Positions 46,162 to 53,957 of a stretch of DNA of 64,000 bases are shown here, one piece after another. The stretch's first letter is position 1; each line of letters opens with the position of its first letter. The stretch spans positions 62,001 through 126,000 of the forward strand of contig SAJS01000005.1 of the NCBI GenBank assembly GCA_004017535.1, written 5' to 3'. Below the pieces are notes generated by a model. The model made no database searches and was not told where the DNA came from. It saw only the letters and a list, made by a program, of their open reading frames with translations. The DNA comes from Mesorhizobium sp. (GTDB lineage: Bacteria; Pseudomonadota; Alphaproteobacteria; Rhizobiales; Rhizobiaceae). Both the position numbers and the translations under genes were made by a program.

Positions 46162-47054
46162 CCCGAAAGCGTGGGACCGTCCTCAAGATGCCGCCACAGC
46201 GCCTCGGCCACGGGCCCATGCGGGTTGTCGCGCCGCCGCACAGCGGCCACGGTTTCTGTGCGGCCGGGAATATGCCGGCCGGCGATCGAAATCAGCCTTC
46301 CGTCGCGCAGTTCATCCTCAATCAGCCACTCCGGCAAATGGCCCCAGGCGAGCCCGTGCAGGATCAGCTCCTTCTTCATCATATGGTCGGGCACCGAACA
46401 TGAATGCGCGCCGTCGATGACGAAGAAGTTTTCAGATGAGGGACGCCGCGCCGTATCGCGGATCACGCATTGGGTGAAGGGCCGCATCGCTTCGGGCGTG
46501 ACGTCGGCCCCGGTCTCGAAAGGGAGGAAGCCCGGCGCCACCACCGGCACGAAAGCGACTTCGCGCAGATTGATCCGTTCGAGATGCGGGTCGGATGGGT
46601 TGGCCCGATGGAAAACGAGATCGGCCTCGCCATCCATCAGCCGCTCGACCGGCCCGCTGATCGCTTCATAGTCGAGATGCAGGCGCGTGCGCGGCCGTTC
46701 GGCGAAGAACCGGCTGAGCAGGCTGAGTATTCCGGGTCTCGGGCAGACGTCGCCCAAGACGACGCGCAGCACGGTTTCCTCGCCGCTCGCGAGCTGGTCG
46801 GCATAGGTCCGGAGATGCTCCAACTCGCGGATCGCCAGCTGCGCTCGCGCATGGAACAGGCGACCCTCGTCGGTCAAGCTCACCCGGTAACCGCTGCGGT
46901 CGAGCAGCCTCAGGCCGAGTTGCTCTTCAAGCCGGGCGATGGCGGCGAACACGGAGGGATGAGTCCGGTGCAAAGCCTTGGCTGCGGCTTGAAAGCTGCC
47001 TTGAGCGGCGACCGCGTCGAAACATCTGAGATCGTGAAGCTTCAGGCCATCCAT
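46158..47054 (-). CDS. LysR-family transcriptional regulator
   Basis: A 298-residue LysR regulator: winged helix LHDLRCFDAVAAQGSFQAAAKALHRTHPSVFAAIARLE, linker helix, then an effector domain from about residue 92 (VLRVVLGDVCPRPGILSLL). AGGA lies before the ATG. It is divergent from the alpha/beta-hydrolase gene (111-nt gap, containing GGAAATTCC at 47059-47067), its likely target. Effector unknown. Confidence 0.88.
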   Translation of the reverse strand: MDGLKLHDLRCFDAVAAQGSFQAAAKALHRTHPSVFAAIARLEEQLGLRLLDRSGYRVSLTDEGRLFHARAQLAIRELEHLRTYADQLASGEETVLRVVLGDVCPRPGILSLLSRFFAERPRTRLHLDYEAISGPVERLMDGEADLVFHRANPSDPHLERINLREVAFVPVVAPGFLPFETGADVTPEAMRPFTQCVIRDTARRPSSENFFVIDGAHSCSVPDHMMKKELILHGLAWGHLPEWLIEDELRDGRLISIAGRHIPGRTETVAAVRRRDNPHGPVAEALWRHLEDGPTLSG

Positions 47055-47165
47055 AGTCGGAAATTCCTACAGAGATTGTCCAACCATAGTAATTTTATCC
47101 GATGATTGCCACGCCTAACTTTGGGTCATCGAAAGTGCAAACGCGCCAATGGATGAGGACCCAAA

Positions 47166-48020
47166 ATGACCGACACACTTCACTTCACCACGGGCGATGG
47201 CACCCGCATCGCCTACAGGCTGGACGGTCCGGAAGACCGGCCGGTGCTGGTGCTTTCCAATTCCATCGCCACGACGTTCCATATGTGGGACGGCCAGGTT
47301 CCGGAACTCGCCAGATCCTTCCGGGTGCTGCGCTATGATTTTCGCGGCCATGGAGGCTCCGACACGCCAGCCGGCGCCTATTCGCTCGACCGTCTCGGCC
47401 GCGACGTGCTGGAACTGCTCGATTTCCTTGGGCTTGCGCGTGTTCATTTCCTGGGCCTGTCGCTCGGCGGTTTCGTCGGCCAGTGGCTGGGCATCCATGC
47501 GCCGGAGCGCATCGATCGCCTGATCCTCTCCAACACCTCGCCGCATCTCGGGCCGGCGTCCTATTTCGACGAGCAGATACGCAACGTGCTTGCGGCAAGC
47601 GACCTGTCGGCCACGGCGGACATGTTCATGCGCAACTGGTTCCCGGCCTCGATGCTTGCCAGTCGAAACGAGACCGTCGAAGAATTCCACGCCGCGATCC
47701 TTGCTATGTCGCCGCAAGGCCTCGCCGGATGCTTCGCCGCTGTCCGCGACGCCGACCTGCGCCGCCCGATTTCGCTGATCACCGCGCCGACGTTGGTCAT
47801 CGGCGGCGAGGACGACAAGGTGACGCTGGCGAGCCACAGCGAGGCCATCGCGGCCGCGATCCCCGGCGCCGAGCTTCTGCTTCTGCCTGGTGTCCACCTG
47901 CTCAATGTCGAGCGTCCGGCGGAGTTCCTGGAAGCGGTGCTGGGCTTCCTGCGCTCAATTGGGAATAGCGAGGCAGCTGTGTCCAATCACTTTACCGGCG
48001 CCCTGCAAGCGATCGGCTGA
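47166..48020 (+). CDS. alpha/beta hydrolase, 3-oxoadipate enol-lactonase-like
   Basis: A 284-residue alpha/beta hydrolase closest in pattern to PcaD enol-lactonases: SNSIATTFHMWDGQVP, DFRGHGGSDTPAG, nucleophile Ser99 in GLSLGGFVGQW, then Asp in GGEDDKVT and His in PGVHLLNVE. It is about 20 residues longer than typical PcaD because of a C-terminal extension. No other beta-ketoadipate genes are near, so the substrate is uncertain. Probably controlled by the divergent LysR gene. Confidence 0.82.
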   Translation: MTDTLHFTTGDGTRIAYRLDGPEDRPVLVLSNSIATTFHMWDGQVPELARSFRVLRYDFRGHGGSDTPAGAYSLDRLGRDVLELLDFLGLARVHFLGLSLGGFVGQWLGIHAPERIDRLILSNTSPHLGPASYFDEQIRNVLAASDLSATADMFMRNWFPASMLASRNETVEEFHAAILAMSPQGLAGCFAAVRDADLRRPISLITAPTLVIGGEDDKVTLASHSEAIAAAIPGAELLLLPGVHLLNVERPAEFLEAVLGFLRSIGNSEAAVSNHFTGALQAIG

Positions 48021-48057
48021 TGCCCGTACGCGATGGTGCCGCGACCACAAGTGACGA

Positions 48058-48624
48058 TTAGCGATCGCCAATCGTCACTTTGTTGATCTTCGTACCGTGC
48101 GGAAGGTCTTTTACTTGCCGGTGGATTTGGCCGGCTATGTGCACTTTGACCACGAAGAAAGTCTTGTTGATTTGCTCAGCGGACATTTCGCCACCGAGTA
48201 CGGGTGGCGTTTCGAAATCGTAACATTCGCCGTCCGCCAGGACCAATCCCTTCTTTTGTGCCGCCGCCGCTAAGCCAGCCAGCAACAGTTCGTCGCGACG
48301 ATCAGGATCGGCGAGCTGGGCTATAAGCGCCGGCCACGTTTCTGACACTTGGGTCAATCGGCCTCCGATCATGTCCAGCAATTTGACGGAACCATCGGGA
48401 GCCCGGAAGAAAATGTCGCCGAATGCAGAGACTGCGGCGGGCTCCAGGCCATCAAGCCCAATCCACTTCCAGCCGTCCAGCGCTTCCCAGACATCCTTCT
48501 TGGATGGCTTGATAAACAGATACTGGAGACCGTCCGGCCACGGGCTTCCGGCAGCGTCTGCATTTGGCTTCGAAACAGAATTCCCGAAGACAGAAGAAAT
48601 AAAGCGAGAAAAAGAATTAGCCAT
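48058..48624 (-). CDS. T6SS immunity Tdi1-domain protein, orphan (DUF1851)
   Basis: A 188-residue protein whose C-terminal 115 residues resemble the Tdi1/DUF1851 domain: AFGDIFFRAPDGSVKLLDMIGG, then LLAGLAAAAQKKGLVLADGECYDF and PPVLGGEMSAEQINKTFF, then VVKVHIAGQIHRQVKDLPHGT. Tdi1 in Agrobacterium neutralises the Tde1 DNase effector. No effector, VgrG or T6SS gene is visible, so it is either an orphan immunity gene protecting against neighbours or a differently used domain. The DNA is noticeably less GC-rich than its surroundings, hinting at transfer. Recognition is by pattern, not by search. Confidence 0.6.
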   Translation of the reverse strand: MANSFSRFISSVFGNSVSKPNADAAGSPWPDGLQYLFIKPSKKDVWEALDGWKWIGLDGLEPAAVSAFGDIFFRAPDGSVKLLDMIGGRLTQVSETWPALIAQLADPDRRDELLLAGLAAAAQKKGLVLADGECYDFETPPVLGGEMSAEQINKTFFVVKVHIAGQIHRQVKDLPHGTKINKVTIGDR

Positions 48625-48761
48625 ATCTCACCCCCTGTAGGATCGCATTCTTATCGCAGAATTATTTGCGATCAAACGTCGTCACCCAGTCGCCGGTGAT
48701 GGCCGTCGCCCCACGCCAGTTTTTGCGCTAGATAGAGCCAAGCTCAAGCGGCGAGGGGGGG

Positions 48762-49751
48762 ATGCGGATCAGGATCGTCGGAACCGGCAGAGCGGTACCG
48801 GCTGAGCGGGTGACGACGCGCGCGCTGGAAGAGCGGCTCGGCCTTGGCCAGGGCACGCTGGAAACCGTCACCGGCGTCATCGAGCGCTATGTCTGCCAAG
48901 CCGAATCGCAGATTGATCTCGCTTGCGCCGCGGCGATGCTGGCGCTCGAGGATGCCGGCCTCGAGCCCGGCGCCGTCGAGCTGATCATCGGCGGATGCGG
49001 TGTTCCTTACCAGCCGCTGCCGGCGACCGCGCCGCTGGTCATGCAGCGCCTCAGGTTGGCGGACGGCTCGGCCGCCGCCTTCGACGTCAACAGCACCTGC
49101 CTTGGCTTCCTCACCGCTTTCGAAACCGCCGGCCGCATGATCGAGGCCGGGCAATGCGAGACGGCCTTGGTGTTCTCGTCCGAAGTCGCCTCGCGCGCGC
49201 TGCCGTGGCAGGACGCGCCGGAGATCGCCGCGCTCTTCGGCGACGGCGCCGCGGCGGCCGTGCTGCGCAAGGCCAGGCCCGGCGAGGGCAAGGTGGCGGC
49301 GAGCCTGATGCGCACTTATCCTTCCGGCTGGGAAGCCTGCGGCATCGGTTCGGGCGGCACGCGCTTCGATTTCCGCAAGGAGCAGGAAGCGTTCGCCGCG
49401 CACAGCATGTTCCACATGGACGGCAAGGAATTGTTCCGGCTCACCTCGCGTCACTTCCACGGCTTCGTCGACACTCTGCTGGAGCGTGCCGGCTGGCGGC
49501 GCGACGATGTCGATCTCGTCGTGCCGCATCAGGCGAGCCCCTTCGCGCTTGCGCATATGGCGCGCCAGACCGGCTTTGCGCCGCAAAAGCTGGTCGACAT
49601 CTCTGCCCGCTTCGGCAACCAGATCGCCGCCTCCATGGCCTTCGCGCTCGACGTCGCGCGCCGCGAGGGGCGGGTGGCGTCCGGCATGAAGCTGCTCTTC
49701 CTGGGTACGTCCGCCGGCGTCTCCTTCGGCGGCATGGCCCTGGAGGTCTGA
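48762..49751 (+). CDS. ketoacyl-ACP synthase III-like condensing enzyme
   Basis: A 329-residue thiolase-fold enzyme of the FabH/OleA type. The catalytic triad is intact: Cys113 (NSTCLGFL), His256 (VPHQASPF) and Asn286 (FGNQIAAS). It probably condenses or transfers an acyl-CoA/ACP unit. The housekeeping genes fabF and acpP lie elsewhere, so this is an accessory KAS III. It starts a six-gene operon; the SDR begins 3 nt after its stop. The substrate (acyl chain or aryl acid) cannot be told from sequence. Confidence 0.88.
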   Translation: MRIRIVGTGRAVPAERVTTRALEERLGLGQGTLETVTGVIERYVCQAESQIDLACAAAMLALEDAGLEPGAVELIIGGCGVPYQPLPATAPLVMQRLRLADGSAAAFDVNSTCLGFLTAFETAGRMIEAGQCETALVFSSEVASRALPWQDAPEIAALFGDGAAAAVLRKARPGEGKVAASLMRTYPSGWEACGIGSGGTRFDFRKEQEAFAAHSMFHMDGKELFRLTSRHFHGFVDTLLERAGWRRDDVDLVVPHQASPFALAHMARQTGFAPQKLVDISARFGNQIAASMAFALDVARREGRVASGMKLLFLGTSAGVSFGGMALEV

Positions 49752-49754
49752 GCG

Positions 49755-50741
49755 ATGGCCGTCCTCGTCACCGGCGCCAGCGGGTTCCTGGGCTCCCATG
49801 TGCTCGAGCGGCTGGCCGCTTCCGGCACGCTGGCGCTCGGGCTCGGCCGCGATGAAACGCGCTGCGCGGCGCTCGAAGCGGCCGGCCATCGCATCATCCG
49901 CCACGATCTCGCGCAGCGGCTCAATGCCGCCCTCGACCCCAGGCTGGGCAGGGTCGAGCGGATCATCCACTGCGCGGCGCTTTCTTCGCCCTTCGGACGC
50001 CTCGCGGATTTCCAGGCGGCCAATGTCACGGCGACGCGCTACCTTGTCGACTTCGCCAGGCGGCAGGGCGTCAGCCGTTTCGTCCATATCTCCAGCCCCT
50101 CCGTCTGCTTTGCCTTCCGCGACCAGCTTGGCCTGACCGAGGATGCGGCCTTGCCGGAGCCGGTCAATCACTATGCCCGCACCAAGCGCGAGGCCGAAAG
50201 GATCGTGCTCTGCCAGCCGGAGATCCATCCGGTGGTGCTGAGGCCGCGCGGCATCTATGGCAAGGGCGATCGGGCGTTGCTGCCGCGCCTGATCAAGGCG
50301 GCAAGGAGCCGGCCGCTGCCGCTGTTTCGCGACGGCCGGGCGGGCATCGACCTCACTTATGTCGACGATGTCGTCGATGCGGTGATGGCGGCGCTCGCCG
50401 CACCTGGCGAAGCCGAGGGTCGGATCTTCAACATCTCCGGCGGCGAGATGCTGCCGGTCCGCCGCATCGCCGACGCGGCCTGCATCCGCGCCGGCTTGCA
50501 CGCGCGCTGGCGGCCGATGCCGCTCGCGCCGGTGATGCTGGCGGCGGGCTTGATGGAAGCGGTGGCGCTGCGGTTGCCCGGCCGGCCCGAGCCGCCGGTC
50601 ACCCGCTATGGGCTCGGTCTCTTCGCCTATGCGCAAAGCCTCGATCTTTCCAAGGCGAAACGCATTCTCGGCTGGGCGCCGAAAATCTCGTTCGAGCAAG
50701 GGCTCGACCGCACCTTTGCCGGCGGCGGGGCCAGGCCATGA
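49755..50741 (+). CDS. NAD-dependent epimerase/dehydratase (extended SDR)
   Basis: A 328-residue extended SDR with the Rossmann motif TGASGFLG (residues 6-13) and the catalytic Tyr140-x3-Lys144 (YARTK), with Ser114 in HISSPS. A loop-rich C-terminus (residues 230-328) resembles the 3-beta-HSD/OleD-type group rather than sugar epimerases. It likely reduces or oxidises a 3-oxo/3-hydroxy group of the KAS III product. It overlaps the next gene by 4 nt (ATGA). Confidence 0.88.
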   Translation: MAVLVTGASGFLGSHVLERLAASGTLALGLGRDETRCAALEAAGHRIIRHDLAQRLNAALDPRLGRVERIIHCAALSSPFGRLADFQAANVTATRYLVDFARRQGVSRFVHISSPSVCFAFRDQLGLTEDAALPEPVNHYARTKREAERIVLCQPEIHPVVLRPRGIYGKGDRALLPRLIKAARSRPLPLFRDGRAGIDLTYVDDVVDAVMAALAAPGEAEGRIFNISGGEMLPVRRIADAACIRAGLHARWRPMPLAPVMLAAGLMEAVALRLPGRPEPPVTRYGLGLFAYAQSLDLSKAKRILGWAPKISFEQGLDRTFAGGGARP

Positions 50742-51562
50742 AGTTCGTCTTCGCCAACAGCGCCTGGGTCAACGCCGCCGAGCGGCTGATCCTGCGCGGC
50801 GGCACCTGGCAAAGCGTCAGGTTGCGTGTCCGCTACGGGCTGTTCTTTCACCCCGCCGCCGGACCGGTGCTGGTCGACACAGGCTACACGCCGGAAGCGC
50901 TGAGCGGCGAGCGGCGCGGCCGGATGCTTCGGCTCTACGGCGCGCTGCTGAAACCTCAGCTCAATGCCGACGAGCAGGTTCTATCGGTGCTGCGCCGTTT
51001 CGGCCTGTCGCCTGACGATATCCGCACAGTCATCGTCACCCATTTCCATGCCGACCACATTTCCGGCCTGTCGCTGTTCCGCAACGCGCGTTTCATCGCC
51101 AGCGACACCGCCTGGGCGCGGGTCAAGGCGCGCACGCCGCGCCAGAATTTGCACCATGGCGTCTTCATCGAATTGTTTCCCGCCGACTTCGAGTCGCGGC
51201 TCGACGGACTATCCGGCAAGCCGCGCATCGAGCCTCTCGGCGACATGCCGGGCGGCACGGATCTCCTCGGCGATGGCAGCGTGATCGCTGTCGATCTTCC
51301 AGGCCACGCCGATGGCCAGTTCGGCCTGTTGTTCAATCGCCTCGAGAGGCCGCTGCTTTACGCCGTCGACGTGCAATGGCTGCTCGCCGCTTTGATCGAG
51401 AACCGCACGCCCGGTTTCCCGGCCACCCTGATCGCCGAGGATGCGGCGGCGATCGGGCCGACCAGCGCCATGCTGCGCCGCTTCCTCGCCTCCGGCGGCG
51501 AGGTGATGCTCTGCCACGATCCCGCGCCGACGCCTTATGACCTCGCGCCGGAGATTGCATGA
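50738..51562 (+). CDS. metallo-beta-lactamase-fold hydrolase
   Basis: A 274-residue MBL-fold hydrolase with a complete dinuclear site: His102-x-His104-x-Asp106-His107 (THFHADH), His190 (GHADG), Asp211 and His260 (CHDP). The arrangement is like lactonases such as AiiA, so a lactone or thioester bond of a pathway intermediate or product is a plausible target. No signal peptide. It overlaps both neighbours by 4 nt (ATGA at each end), so it is made in step with them. Confidence 0.87.
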   Translation: MKFVFANSAWVNAAERLILRGGTWQSVRLRVRYGLFFHPAAGPVLVDTGYTPEALSGERRGRMLRLYGALLKPQLNADEQVLSVLRRFGLSPDDIRTVIVTHFHADHISGLSLFRNARFIASDTAWARVKARTPRQNLHHGVFIELFPADFESRLDGLSGKPRIEPLGDMPGGTDLLGDGSVIAVDLPGHADGQFGLLFNRLERPLLYAVDVQWLLAALIENRTPGFPATLIAEDAAAIGPTSAMLRRFLASGGEVMLCHDPAPTPYDLAPEIA

Positions 51563-52812
51563 ACCGGCTGGCGGAAGGGGTAGGATCTTTTGCCCTGACG
51601 CGCTGGTTGTCTCGGAAGAGCCGCGCGGATTTCGAGAGCTGGCAGGCGGTTGCCCAGCGCCGCTTCCTCGACCGCGACCTGCCGCGCGCGCCCTTTTACG
51701 GCAAGGCGCCGGCGCGTATCACCGACTTGCCGGTCACCGACAAGGCGCTGTTGATGGCGCGCTTCGACGCGTTCAACATCCACGGCCTCACCGCCGCGGA
51801 GGCCTGGGCGGCCCTGGCGCGTGACGGACGCGCCGGCGCGCTCACCGTCGGCGCCAGCACCGGCACCTCCGGCAATCGCGGCCTGTTCGTGATCTCGGAA
51901 GCCGAAAAATACCGCTGGCTGGGAACGATCCTCGCCAAGGCGGCGCCTGATCTTGTCTGGCGCGGCATGCGTGTCGCCGTCATCCTGCCGCAGAACACCG
52001 GGCTTTACGACAGCGCCCGCACATCGCACCTGATCAAGCTTGCCTTCTTCGACCTAACGAAAGGGCCGGAAAGCTGGCGCCAAGAACTCGAAGGCTTTGA
52101 CCCGACGGTCATCATCGCGCCGCCCAAGATCCTCCGGCATTTCGCGGCCGAAGACTTCCGGCTCCGGCCGAAGCGCGTTTTTTCCGCCGCCGAGACCCTC
52201 GATTCGGTCGATCGCCCGGTTATCGAGAATTTCTTCCGGCTGCCGCTCGACCAGATCTACATGGCGACGGAGGGCCTGTTCGCGGTGACCTGCCGGCAGG
52301 GCGGCCTGCATCTTGCCGAAGACTCCGTTTTCTTCGAATTCGAGCCGGCGGGCGAGGGGCTGGTGACGCCGCTGGTGACAGCCTTTCGCCGACGGACACA
52401 GATAATGGCCCGTTACAGGATGAACGACCTGTTGCGCTTGTCCAAAGAACCTTGTCGGTGTGGTTCGCCGCTGCGCTGCGTCGATGAGATCGTCGGCCGC
52501 ATGGACGATGCTTTCCGATTCACGTCGCCGGACGGCCCGATCCTGGTCACGCCCGATGTGCTGCGCAACGCAGTGCTCAAAGCTGATCGCCGCATCGACG
52601 ATTTCCGCCTCGTCCAGACCGGGCCGGGGAGCATCGAGCTCAGGCTTCCGCCGACGCTCCCGGACGACGCGGCGGTAGCTGCTCATCAAGGTGTGAGTGC
52701 TCTCTTGGAAATGCGAAAGGCCGCCGCCACTGTGACGCTCGTCCGCGCGCCGCTGTCGCTGGAAACAGGCCGCAAGCTGCGCCGCGTCGAATGCCGCCTG
52801 GAGCCGGCGTGA
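51559..52812 (+). CDS. F390-synthetase/PaaK-like adenylate-forming enzyme
   Basis: A 417-residue adenylating enzyme of the PaaK/coenzyme F390 synthetase-related group. ATP-binding loop STGTSGNRG (residues 100-108), Glu238 in YMATEG, a YRMND variant of YRTGD (286-290), GRMDD (313-317) and the C-terminal Lys406 in TGRKLRRV. Three cysteines (299, 301, 307) in EPCRCGSPLRC could bind zinc, as in PaaK. It should activate a carboxylic acid as acyl-AMP, for transfer to CoA, an amine or another acceptor. Start ATG overlaps the MBL stop. Confidence 0.86.
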   Translation: MNRLAEGVGSFALTRWLSRKSRADFESWQAVAQRRFLDRDLPRAPFYGKAPARITDLPVTDKALLMARFDAFNIHGLTAAEAWAALARDGRAGALTVGASTGTSGNRGLFVISEAEKYRWLGTILAKAAPDLVWRGMRVAVILPQNTGLYDSARTSHLIKLAFFDLTKGPESWRQELEGFDPTVIIAPPKILRHFAAEDFRLRPKRVFSAAETLDSVDRPVIENFFRLPLDQIYMATEGLFAVTCRQGGLHLAEDSVFFEFEPAGEGLVTPLVTAFRRRTQIMARYRMNDLLRLSKEPCRCGSPLRCVDEIVGRMDDAFRFTSPDGPILVTPDVLRNAVLKADRRIDDFRLVQTGPGSIELRLPPTLPDDAAVAAHQGVSALLEMRKAAATVTLVRAPLSLETGRKLRRVECRLEPA

Positions 52813-53957
52813 TGAGCGGCGCGGCGACGATGGAAAGGCCCGTGCAGCAGCCCGACCGCGTCGAGAACAAGCCGGCGAAGGTCGCGGCTTTCGTAAGCCT
52901 CTTCAACGAGGTGCCGGTGCGCGATCTCATCGCCAACCTCAAGACCAAGGTGGAGACCTTCGAAATTGCCGGCTGCGTTTTTCCGCTGACGCTGAACGAC
53001 GCCGATGAAACGCCCAACTGCTATATCTGCTGCCCGACCAGCGCCTATATCGACTACGCGATCGACGAGACGCGCAACTTCGCCGCCCACCCGCTGTTGC
53101 GGCGCGCGCTCAACGCGTTGATCAGGGCCTGCGCGCCCCTGGTCAGGGCAAGTGGCCTCGACCGTCAGGCGCAGGTCAACAACTGGCTCTCTTCGACCAA
53201 TCCGGTGCCGCTGCTCGACCGGCCGATGGTGGCTTCGCTGCGGTCGTCCCTGACCGCGCGTTTCCCCGATCGCGCCATCGTCATCCGTTCGTTGAACGAC
53301 ATGGCCGATCCGGCGACGATTGTCGTCTTGAAGGCCGAGGGGTTCCGCATGCTGGCGGCGCGCCAGATCTACATCTTCGCCGACCGCAGCGCCGCGCCCG
53401 CCATGACGCGCGACATGAAGCGCGATCGCGCCCGCCTGCGCGCGACACCGTTCCAGCGGGTCGGCAATGGCGATTTCAGCGAGGCTGACTATGCCCGCGC
53501 CGAGCAGCTCTACGATATGCTCTATCTCGACAAATACACGCCGCTCAATCCGCACTACACGGCCCGTTATATCGCCGAGATGCACCGGCGCGGCATCATC
53601 AGCCTGGCGGGATTGCGCCGGCCCGGCGGCGAGCTGGTCGCCGTCACCGGCTTGTTCGAAAACGGCGGCACGCTGACCCAGCCGATCGTCGGCTACGACA
53701 CCAGCCTGCCGGTCGCCGACGGGCTTTACCGCATGATGATGGCGGTGGCGCAGGATCACGCCACGGCGCGGGGCCTGTTCTTCAACATGAGCGCGGGCGC
53801 CGCCGGTTTCAAACGCCGGCGCGGCGCGGTCGCCGCGATCGAATACAACGCCGTCTATGCCGGACACCTTCCGCTTCGCCGGCGCCTGGCGATCCGCGTC
53901 ATGGAGACGGTGCTGGCGGTGGTCGGCATTCCTCTGCTGAGGAGGTTTGAACTGTGA
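52812..53957 (+). CDS. uncharacterised protein with GNAT/FemAB-like C-terminal region
   Basis: A 381-residue protein that I do not recognise. The N-terminal half carries FPLTLNDADETPNCYICCP and SAYIDYAIDETRNFAAHPLL, with a Cys-x2-Cys-Cys cluster. The C-terminal half (residues about 230-365: RYIAEMHRRGIISLAGLR ... GLFFNMSAGAAGFKRRRG) has the look of a GNAT/FemAB acyltransferase domain. ATG 52812 overlaps the ligase stop (TGATG). Context suggests it transfers the activated acyl group made by the ligase; that is inference. Confidence 0.7.
   Translation: MSGAATMERPVQQPDRVENKPAKVAAFVSLFNEVPVRDLIANLKTKVETFEIAGCVFPLTLNDADETPNCYICCPTSAYIDYAIDETRNFAAHPLLRRALNALIRACAPLVRASGLDRQAQVNNWLSSTNPVPLLDRPMVASLRSSLTARFPDRAIVIRSLNDMADPATIVVLKAEGFRMLAARQIYIFADRSAAPAMTRDMKRDRARLRATPFQRVGNGDFSEADYARAEQLYDMLYLDKYTPLNPHYTARYIAEMHRRGIISLAGLRRPGGELVAVTGLFENGGTLTQPIVGYDTSLPVADGLYRMMMAVAQDHATARGLFFNMSAGAAGFKRRRGAVAAIEYNAVYAGHLPLRRRLAIRVMETVLAVVGIPLLRRFEL

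Noticed and set aside
47059..47067. GGAAATTCC as a LysR operator for the hydrolase gene
   Set aside because: The dyad is short, includes the regulator's own Shine-Dalgarno region and lacks a second half-site, so I did not annotate it.
48744..50699. Long open frame on the minus strand opposite the KAS III and SDR genes
   Set aside because: It is a high-GC shadow: its product is Arg/Gly/His-rich low-complexity sequence without a recognisable domain, and the plus strand encodes complete, motif-bearing enzymes.
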